In this document: positions 1 to 5,035 of the stretch, in pieces
Numbering within the stretch: the first letter of the stretch is position 1
Layout: every line of letters starts with the position of its first letter
DNA from: Erysipelothrix sp.
GTDB taxonomy: Bacteria > Bacillota_I > Bacilli_A > Erysipelotrichales > Erysipelotrichaceae
Length of the DNA: 5,577 bases
Direction of reading: 5' to 3'
NCBI GenBank assembly: GCA_012511085.1
Contig: JAAZGU010000205.1
Location: 1 to 5,577 of the forward strand
Notes under the pieces: model-generated
Told to the model about the DNA's origin: nothing
Databases searched by the model: none
Seen by the model: the letters and a program-made list of their open reading frames with translations, nothing else
Program-made: the position numbers and the translations under genes

Positions 1-195
1 AACAACGAAGGCTTTGCGATTTTAACACAACCCGCCCAATATCCCGTGGCCACAATCCATGATCGACAACCGGTCATGATTCCTAAAAAGCACATCATCA
101 ATTACCTCAACGGTGAACTTCCAGAAGCTCTGGATCACTATTATGAAGTTGATATGAAGGTTCATAGTAACTTCACGCAAACATCCTTGTTTTAA
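1..195 (+). CDS. SRAP/HMCES (YedK-like) abasic-site DNA-protein crosslink protein, C-terminal fragment
   Basis: Frame 1 is open from the window edge to a TAA at 193-195 and gives 64 residues; the 5' part lies outside the window. The fragment contains FAILT at residues 5-9 and IHDRQPVMIP at 19-28, followed by a short YLNGE segment. This matches the C-terminal core of the SOS response-associated peptidase family, where F-x-I-L/V-T and IHDR(M/R)P are the signature. Family members (E. coli YedK, human HMCES) covalently trap abasic sites in single-stranded DNA through an N-terminal Cys2. His20 here corresponds by motif to the conserved active-site histidine; Cys2 and the catalytic Asn/Glu lie outside the window and cannot be checked. 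The protein is cytoplasmic, convergent to the operon that follows, and has no evident functional link to it. The family assignment rests on one strong motif in a short fragment. Confidence 0.85.
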   Translation, partial: NNEGFAILTQPAQYPVATIHDRQPVMIPKKHIINYLNGELPEALDHYYEVDMKVHSNFTQTSLF

Positions 196-202
196 CCAAT
201 TA

Positions 203-227
203 AAAACCTATGTTCGACATAGGTTTT
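203..227. terminator. Bidirectional Rho-independent terminator between convergent genes
   Basis: A perfect inverted repeat pairs 203-213 (AAAACCTATGT) with 217-227 (ACATAGGTTTT), giving an 11-bp stem and a TCG loop. It lies 7 nt after the SRAP stop (195) and 4 nt past the end of the minus-strand cohesin gene (232). On the + strand the stem ends in TTTT followed by CTTATTATTCTT. On the minus strand the stem ends in TTTTT (206-202) followed by AATTGG. The symmetric A-run/U-run design suits a terminator used from both sides. The stem is AT-rich with only a few G-C pairs, so efficiency is uncertain. Confidence 0.8.
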
Positions 228-231
228 CTTA

Positions 232-2193
232 TTATTCTTGTTTCACATCATCACCAAGCTGTTGGTGGCGCATAAGGCGCTTTTTTAATTTCTTAATCCG
301 CAGCAGAGCAAAGAGATTTCCAAACAAACTTAGCACCAAAAGTCCCAAACCACCCAAAAGCACATAATCCATATCAAATGGTAAATCAAAATCAAACAAC
401 GTATTCTTATCCAAGTTTGCGGGTGTTAAAACGTATTGTGATGCATGGTCAAGGGTTAGCTTAACCGCTCCTTGGTTCTGTTCTAAATCAGCGTTCACCT
501 TTTCAAAGCGATTTTTATCAGTATTGACATAGTACAAATTCAAAAGGTGTGAAGCATCAAAATATTGATCCAATTCAACCACAAACGTTGTAGGCTTTTC
601 AAAATCCCCTTCATGAGCAAACTCCAATAACAATGCTTGTGCAAAGTTCATTTCTTGCATCATTTGATCAGGGATCGATTGCACACGCTTCACTTCTTTG
701 TTGAAGGTGTTGATTAAATGAATGTCAGCAGGTTCCATCAGCCAATAACCAAGGATCCGGTTGCCCTCATAGATAAAGAAAGCAACAGGTTTTTGCTCAG
801 CTTTTAATTTCTCTAACAAGGAGGCATCAAAATGCTCATTGCCATTGACTCGAACATTAAGTTGATTGGCATCAATGGTCTCCAAGCGTTCCACAAGCAT
901 ATCGATGTTTAAGGGTGTCATTGTTTTTTCGCGATGCACCTTTAAAGTGTAAACTTTTTCTGTTTCATCTTCTGCGATTACAACGATTTCAAACGTGTTA
1001 TCGCCAAGCTCCAATTCAAAATTTTCTGGTTTGATTAAGCCTGCTTTTTCATCTTCAACTTCAAGCAACACTTCCAATTCACGAACTTCATGGTCCACTT
1101 GCAGTTCATAATTTAAATTGCTTTTTAAAAAGTCAAACTCAAACCCTTCTATTTCAAATGTTTTAAGGTTGTTGTTGGTATTCAAAGAGCCGGCATAACC
1201 ATCCGCATCACGCCGTACAACATTAATCAAATACGTACGCGTCACCATGTTTTCAGCAGTGACTTTTATCTCAAACTTGTTTGAGTATACATCCAATGCT
1301 TTTGTAATCGTTTCATTTTTCAAAGTTGCCTTAGCATCTTCTTTTTCCGCATCGATGGTTATTTCTTTAACGTCGTGATCGACAATGACTGTGTAGTTGG
1401 TTCGTTCTTTATCAAAGATTAAATTACCACTTGAAACTTTTAAAGATTTTAAGTAATTGTTTTTGGAACGATAATCATTCCTTACAATTCTTAATGTGTA
1501 TGTTTTAGCTGCACCGTTTTCCGCAGTCACAACCAATCTTATGTTGTTGGTACCGTAAGCTAAATTAACTTTACCAACCCCTGAAACACGAGCTTTACGA
1601 TCAGCCAAGGTTGCTCCTATTTGAATGGAGCTTTCATCAGTATTGCCTAAATTGTAGTTTAACGTGCTCGCTTTAAAGCCACTGACAATTTTACCATTTG
1701 CGGTAATTGTACTTAAGTTGTTATTCGATGATTTAGGCGCAACAAAACTAATAGTTCTTGAAGCACCCGTTGCTCCAATGCGATTTCCTGAAGCATCGCC
1801 TGCAATAATATTCGTAACTGAAATTGTTGTTTTCTTACCGGCAATAAAACTAGCAGTTGGTTTATATGTGATTTTAAGAAAATTGGTGTTGTTTGTTGCT
1901 GGTTGAAAAGCTAGAGCTGCATGAATCTTATTGTTGTTTCTTTTATTGCTGCTTCCAGTACCAGCAACAACGCTATAATTTATTATCTGTAAATTATTAT
2001 CATTATTGACATCTACTTCTACACCACCAATTGCACTACTTGATCGTAGACCAATTGTTACTGTAAATTCATTGCTATTTGATATTTCTGTAACACTCGA
2101 AATAACAATCGATACAGATTGTGCTTTAACTTTAATCGGTAATCCTAATTGTAGTAGTAATGCTATGGTTACTAGTATCAGTTTCTTTTTCAT
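232..2193 (-). CDS. Membrane-anchored cohesin-like surface protein with cadherin-like beta-sandwich repeats
   Basis: This 653-residue predicted exported protein likely sits on the cell surface with its N-terminus out. A Lys-rich start and hydrophobic core end in VKA|Q, giving a signal peptide of about 1-24. Residues 25-152 look like a cohesin module: a beta-rich opening, a FLKITYKP strand near 105, then TTISVTNIIAGDASGNRIGA near 122-141. Three cadherin-like beta-sandwich repeats follow at about 157-238, 245-327 and 340-421, each opening N-N-x-L and closing with a YTL/YLI-x-VxR strand. Residues 425-595 form a membrane-proximal domain of a type often found before the C-terminal helix in such proteins, ending LYYVNTDKNRFEKV and DHASQYVLT. 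One transmembrane helix (about 610-632) precedes a Lys/Arg-rich tail. No Cys is present. The start is fixed by the signal peptide and a GGAG 5 nt upstream of ATG. It is the last gene of the operon, 2 nt after the dockerin hydrolase, so it is a plausible receptor for it. The cohesin call is by pattern, not a profile search. Confidence 0.85.
   Translation of the reverse strand: MKKKLILVTIALLLQLGLPIKVKAQSVSIVISSVTEISNSNEFTVTIGLRSSSAIGGVEVDVNNDNNLQIINYSVVAGTGSSNKRNNNKIHAALAFQPATNNTNFLKITYKPTASFIAGKKTTISVTNIIAGDASGNRIGATGASRTISFVAPKSSNNNLSTITANGKIVSGFKASTLNYNLGNTDESSIQIGATLADRKARVSGVGKVNLAYGTNNIRLVVTAENGAAKTYTLRIVRNDYRSKNNYLKSLKVSSGNLIFDKERTNYTVIVDHDVKEITIDAEKEDAKATLKNETITKALDVYSNKFEIKVTAENMVTRTYLINVVRRDADGYAGSLNTNNNLKTFEIEGFEFDFLKSNLNYELQVDHEVRELEVLLEVEDEKAGLIKPENFELELGDNTFEIVVIAEDETEKVYTLKVHREKTMTPLNIDMLVERLETIDANQLNVRVNGNEHFDASLLEKLKAEQKPVAFFIYEGNRILGYWLMEPADIHLINTFNKEVKRVQSIPDQMMQEMNFAQALLLEFAHEGDFEKPTTFVVELDQYFDASHLLNLYYVNTDKNRFEKVNADLEQNQGAVKLTLDHASQYVLTPANLDKNTLFDFDLPFDMDYVLLGGLGLLVLSLFGNLFALLRIKKLKKRLMRHQQLGDDVKQE
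298..366 (-). other. C-terminal transmembrane helix and basic stop-transfer tail
   Basis: Residues 610-632 are hydrophobic (YVLLGGLGLLVLSLFGNLFALLR). They are followed by IKKLKKRLMR and a polar 13-residue end. This is a stop-transfer anchor giving a type I topology (N-out, C-in). The preceding LPFDM (604-608) is not a convincing sortase motif. Confidence 0.9.
931..1725 (-). repeat. Three tandem cadherin-like beta-sandwich repeats (residues 157-421)
   Basis: There are three units of about 82 residues at 157-238, 245-327 and 340-421. Each begins NNxL followed by an I/V-rich strand, has a central N-Y-x-(L/V) motif (LNYNL, TNYTV, LNYEL), then N-x-(I/F)-(R/E)-(L/I)-x-V-x-A-E, and ends T-Y-(T/L)-(L/I)-x-(V/I)-V/H-R. 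This is the pattern of the cadherin-like beta-sandwich family (Pfam PF12733 type) common in Bacillota surface proteins. The repeats probably form a rigid stalk projecting the N-terminal module. Charge changes along the stalk: repeat 1 is basic to neutral and repeat 3 is strongly acidic. Confidence 0.85.
1738..2121 (-). other. Cohesin-like module (residues 25-152)
   Basis: This is an all-beta segment directly after the signal peptide. Features compatible with the cohesin fold are VSIVISSVTEI followed by EFTVTIGL (strands 1-2), GGVEVDV, an FLKITYKPTA strand, and the SVTNIIAGDASGN stretch before the ASRTISF closing strand. The module carries relatively few acidic residues for its length and is Asn-rich at 63-67 and 86-103. 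The DNA is also lower in GC than the rest of the gene. It could be another cohesin-fold or Big-like adhesin module; the dockerin encoded next door raises the odds of a true cohesin. Confidence 0.7.
2122..2193 (-). other. Signal peptide of the cohesin-like protein
   Basis: Residues 1-24 begin MKKK, run through a Leu/Ile/Val-rich core at about 5-20 and end in KVKA before Gln25, which fits signal peptidase I (A-x-A-like V-K-A). No lipobox cysteine is present. Confidence 0.85.
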
Positions 2194-2202
2194 AATTACT
2201 CC
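2194..2202 (-). promoter_or_regulatory. Ribosome-binding site of the cohesin-like gene, inside the dockerin's last codons
   Basis: GGAG (minus strand, 2202-2199) is formed by the last codons (Leu940-Glu941) of the dockerin gene and lies 5 nt before ATG, with the TAA stop between. Spacing is suitable, so initiation is probably coupled to termination of the dockerin gene. Confidence 0.75.
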
Positions 2203-5021
2203 AATCCAACAATCTTACGTGATAGTTTAATCATATCTAATACATTAATCTCAGAATCGCCATTGACATCAGCGAGTCGTTTTTGCCTCTCACTAAAGTT
2301 CTCTAAACCAACAATATAGCGGCTTATTTTTATCATATCCAATACATTCAAGTCACCATCTTCATTCACATCACCCAGCAGACCATTTGTTTCAGGATCT
2401 GGTGGGTCTGTTACTGGTTTATCAAAATCAACACGTATTTCCACAACTTTATAAAGTGCAGGATTGGCTTTGCTGAGCACCAGAATTTGAGTTTTACCAT
2501 TGTTTCTAGGGGTCATCAGACCTTCATCGTTGATGCTGACTACATAATTATTCAATGACACAAAACTTACATCTTTAGAGGTTGAAGTGGCAGGAATAAA
2601 TTGAGTTGTAATAATTTCAACTTGATCGTGCGCGTTAATGTTAACGTTTGCCTTATTAATTTCAAATGTATCGGCCTTAACATAAACTACAAATTTGACA
2701 CGTGCCTGTTCTTCTTCATCCTTTTTTATAACAATATCCGCACTTCCGGACTGTAGCGCAGTCACAAGACCGGTATTTGTGACGCTGATGATCGTTTCAT
2801 CAGAAGATGCAAAGCTATAAGCTTCACCACTGACTTCAAGTTGGTGGGTTTTTGTTAATTGATTTAAAACGACAAATGGTTTTGGCGTGATTGTTTCTTG
2901 TTGTGATGCGGACACATTTAAATACACATGATGATCATCGTTGCTTAATAATGTAAAGGTCTTGTTATTGAGCTTGAAATTAAGATTAAGACCATCTTTA
3001 CGTAATGGTGATTCATACTTGATTGGATACAAACCAACATTCGCAACACTTTCAATGTGAAGTGCATACAACCCTATATCAACGTCCTTAAGATCCATAG
3101 AACCTTTAAATCCCATAAAATTCGTTTTATAACGTAAATCTTGTGTTAGGGCTTGCGCATTATTATTAGAAACCGTCGATAAATTAAACGTTAATTTAGT
3201 ATCTTTATCTTTAACTAGATGGATGCCATGCATCAGTTGGTTGACAGCAAGCACAGAAATTCCATCTTGATAGTGATAGCCTTCAATCTCAATTTTTCCA
3301 TTTTCAAACTCAAGTTTTTCTGCTTTGGTGATGGAAGGCTTTGCAACAATCTGCATGTTCGCAACATTCGGCTGATGCATGAAATTTTTATTTTCATAGA
3401 TAATCTTGACTGATTCATTCATCAAATAGCCAACACTGTTGTGCCAATTGTAAGGCACCAATTGGTTGGAGGTCGTTTTATAAGCAATTACTTGCGTGTT
3501 TTCAACCGGCATCGGCGACATGACTTCAATGAAGGTGTTATTTCCTTCTTTTTTAATGTTGGACATGATCATCACTTGATCATTTAAAGTTGTCCGTAAT
3601 TTTGTTAATTCAGCGGTATCTGTGGTCGCTGTTTTCTTAATTGAGATGGGTGAATTGCGATTCACAACCACCAGTTGATATTGTCCATAATCTTTGAAAC
3701 CATGAAAACGGTCAATTTTATAAGCATGCCCGGCTGCTTTGCTGCCCCAGTAAGGATCTGAAGCATATTTTGTATTAAAGCCATTGTCTTTGTTACCAAG
3801 CACTTGCCCAAAATAACGCCAGTTTTCAGTACTTAAATACCCTCTCAAATTACGTCCCATGTGTTCAGAAACACTTTGTGACACGCTTTCGAATAAATAG
3901 GCATCGGAAGGGTTCGCATCATGAGCACCCCATCCAAACAAGTTATTTTTATTCTTCGCGATTGAGCTTGTTCCATGACCACTTTCATGAATAGCCAAGG
4001 CATAAGTCAATAAACCATTCACACCATATGTGTTTTGAGCGTTGAAAAAGGCGTTGCCTTCCCGATACATGACACTGGCGCTTTTACTTTTGTAGCCCGC
4101 AGCTTGTTCTAAGTAAGCATCCAAGGCTTGCCCATCATAACTTGAAGATGTTCGCCACGGTAAATATTGATAATAATTAAAATAACGACCAACCTCATTA
4201 TTTTCATCTAAAACAGGGTTTGTCATCTGCTTGTCATAATAATAGGTAATCATATCCCAACTGTAATAAGTCCCATTTTTCAACCAATCGGGTGCCATAC
4301 CATAGGTGTAGGAACTAAACTTTCCATTGTGGGATCGGAATATATAATGCCGCAGCTCACGGACATGGTAAGTCGTATTGGTCTGCACGCGAAACTCACT
4401 CACGTTAGGCACGATTTGATGCGGTTGTGATTCATTTTTACTTTTATTGTAATACTCGTTATATGTTTGGCCGCCAAGTTGAATTGGCCAGTCTTTTTCA
4501 ATGTAAATGTAAGGGACAAGGTCGACTTGAATCAGCCGCGTGTACCCGATAAAGCCAGAGGTTTGGATTTTTATGGTCCCAGAACCATCGCTCGGATCGT
4601 AACTGGTAGTTTCATAATAAGCCATATCATAATGAGCAGGAATGTAGGTTGTATCACCGGTACGATTTGAATTACGCCAAATATCCATGGTCGATAAATT
4701 GCTTGTTCCAGATCCCCAGCGCTGTGTGTAGGAATACGCAACCGCGCGTGATGCTGCAATAATTTTAAGTGGAGAACGTGAAGCGCGGTGCGTAACAATT
4801 AAATTCGCATGATTAAAACTATTATTTTTAAGGGCATTATTGGCTTCAACAAACGTGCCAAAACAGCCAAGCACAGTTTGACTTTGATCATCATTAATGT
4901 TTGCTAACACATAATCATCCGCTTGGCATTTTGTGTTAGCCGACACTTTTAAATTGAAAATAGAATGAGGCAACATGGTTATTACCAGGCCTAAAGCAAG
5001 CAGCCATTTGATTTGTTTCAT
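2196..5021 (-). CDS. Secreted dockerin-bearing N-acetylglucosaminidase-family peptidoglycan hydrolase
   Basis: This 941-residue exported protein probably cleaves glycan strands of peptidoglycan. A signal peptide ends at VSA28. An N-terminal region (about 30-290) is Tyr-rich, carries the only two Cys (32 and 53) and is of unassigned fold. A glucosaminidase domain (about 296-440, PF01832 type) shows ALAIHESGHGTS with likely catalytic Glu346, then KNNLFGWGAHD (358-368), LFESVSQSV (376-384) and YASDPYWGSKAAG (419-431). An SH3b-like region (about 447-545) ends PYNWHNSVGYL. A beta-rich domain spans about 560-705, and two Ig-like group 2 repeats lie at about 710-783 and 784-867. A Pro-rich linker (PVTDPPDPETNG) leads into a dockerin at 883-941 that ends the protein. 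The start is supported by the signal peptide and by ATG lying 2 nt after the previous stop, with AAGG 10 nt upstream. No transmembrane anchor or sortase signal is present, so retention probably depends on the dockerin. Confidence 0.92.
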   Translation of the reverse strand: MKQIKWLLALGLVITMLPHSIFNLKVSANTKCQADDYVLANINDDQSQTVLGCFGTFVEANNALKNNSFNHANLIVTHRASRSPLKIIAASRAVAYSYTQRWGSGTSNLSTMDIWRNSNRTGDTTYIPAHYDMAYYETTSYDPSDGSGTIKIQTSGFIGYTRLIQVDLVPYIYIEKDWPIQLGGQTYNEYYNKSKNESQPHQIVPNVSEFRVQTNTTYHVRELRHYIFRSHNGKFSSYTYGMAPDWLKNGTYYSWDMITYYYDKQMTNPVLDENNEVGRYFNYYQYLPWRTSSSYDGQALDAYLEQAAGYKSKSASVMYREGNAFFNAQNTYGVNGLLTYALAIHESGHGTSSIAKNKNNLFGWGAHDANPSDAYLFESVSQSVSEHMGRNLRGYLSTENWRYFGQVLGNKDNGFNTKYASDPYWGSKAAGHAYKIDRFHGFKDYGQYQLVVVNRNSPISIKKTATTDTAELTKLRTTLNDQVMIMSNIKKEGNNTFIEVMSPMPVENTQVIAYKTTSNQLVPYNWHNSVGYLMNESVKIIYENKNFMHQPNVANMQIVAKPSITKAEKLEFENGKIEIEGYHYQDGISVLAVNQLMHGIHLVKDKDTKLTFNLSTVSNNNAQALTQDLRYKTNFMGFKGSMDLKDVDIGLYALHIESVANVGLYPIKYESPLRKDGLNLNFKLNNKTFTLLSNDDHHVYLNVSASQQETITPKPFVVLNQLTKTHQLEVSGEAYSFASSDETIISVTNTGLVTALQSGSADIVIKKDEEEQARVKFVVYVKADTFEINKANVNINAHDQVEIITTQFIPATSTSKDVSFVSLNNYVVSINDEGLMTPRNNGKTQILVLSKANPALYKVVEIRVDFDKPVTDPPDPETNGLLGDVNEDGDLNVLDMIKISRYIVGLENFSERQKRLADVNGDSEINVLDMIKLSRKIVGLE
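2199..2375 (-). repeat. Type I-like dockerin domain, two tandem F-hand repeats (residues 883-941)
   Basis: Repeat 1 has Asp884, Asn886, Asp888, Asn892 and Asp895; repeat 2 has Asp918, Asn920, Asp922, Asn926 and Asp929. This is the D-x-N-x-D-x3-N-x2-D calcium loop (ligand positions 1, 3, 5, 9, 12) of dockerins. Each loop is followed by a helix, MIKISRYIVGLE or MIKLSRKIVGLE. The repeats start 34 residues apart and agree at 14 of 16 positions over 892-907 versus 926-941. Repeat 2 has Ser923 in place of the usual Gly at loop position 6. Positions 10-11, which often set cohesin specificity in clostridial type I dockerins, are Val-Leu in both. Confidence 0.95.
2418..2894 (-). repeat. Two Ig-like group 2 (Big_2) repeats (residues about 710-867)
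   Basis: Repeat A shows YSFASSDETIISVTNTGLVTA followed by SGSADIVI. Repeat B shows VSFVSLNNYVVSINDEGLMTP followed by GKTQILVL. Both fit the Big_2 pattern of W/F-x-S-S/L-(D/N)-x-x-(I/V)-x-S-V/I-(T/N)-x-x-G-L-(V/M)-T. They separate the catalytic region from the dockerin and probably act as spacers. Confidence 0.82.
3702..4136 (-). other. Glucosaminidase catalytic domain (residues 296-440)
   Basis: The predicted catalytic Glu346 (codon 3984-3986) sits in AIHESGHGTS, equivalent to the ALESGWGKS-type motif of AtlA/LytB-like glucosaminidases. The NLFGWGA loop, the FESVSQSV helix, and the YASDPYW segment before a terminal helix (AYKIDRF) all occur in the expected order. All the motifs I can recognise are intact, so an active enzyme is expected. 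Confidence 0.92.
4938..5021 (-). other. Signal peptide of the dockerin hydrolase
   Basis: Residues 1-28 show KQIK, a hydrophobic core WLLALGLVITML, then a polar stretch ending KVSA before Asn29, a good signal peptidase I site. Cys32 follows but has no lipobox around it. Confidence 0.85.
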
Positions 5022-5035
5022 AATTACTCAACCTT
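5022..5035 (-). promoter_or_regulatory. Ribosome-binding region of the dockerin hydrolase, inside the upstream gene's end
   Basis: Minus-strand AAGG (5035-5032) and GAG (5029-5027) lie in the last codons of the upstream gene; the stop TAA is 2 nt before ATG. This arrangement favours translational coupling. The SD is imperfect: AAGG is 10 nt from the start, and GAG is closer but short. Confidence 0.6.

Noticed and set aside
370..384. LPFDM (residues 604-608) before the transmembrane helix of the cohesin protein as a sortase signal
   Set aside because: It lacks the Thr/Ser-Gly of LPXTG-like motifs, and 20 residues follow the helix boundary at Ile633-Lys634, including a polar end. A plain transmembrane anchor is the simpler reading.
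1664..2230. Plus-strand open frames opposite the cohesin gene and its junction
   Set aside because: They are antisense to a well-supported gene, lack convincing ribosome-binding sites and show no family motifs.
4467..4798. Short open frames in other frames over the N-terminal region of the hydrolase
   Set aside because: They overlap a continuous 941-codon gene with recognisable domains and have no signal, motif or initiation site of their own.
4926..4928. Cys32 just after the signal peptide as a lipoprotein attachment site
   Set aside because: The residues before it are SANTK, with no Leu at -3 and no small residue at -1; cleavage after Ala28 by signal peptidase I fits better.
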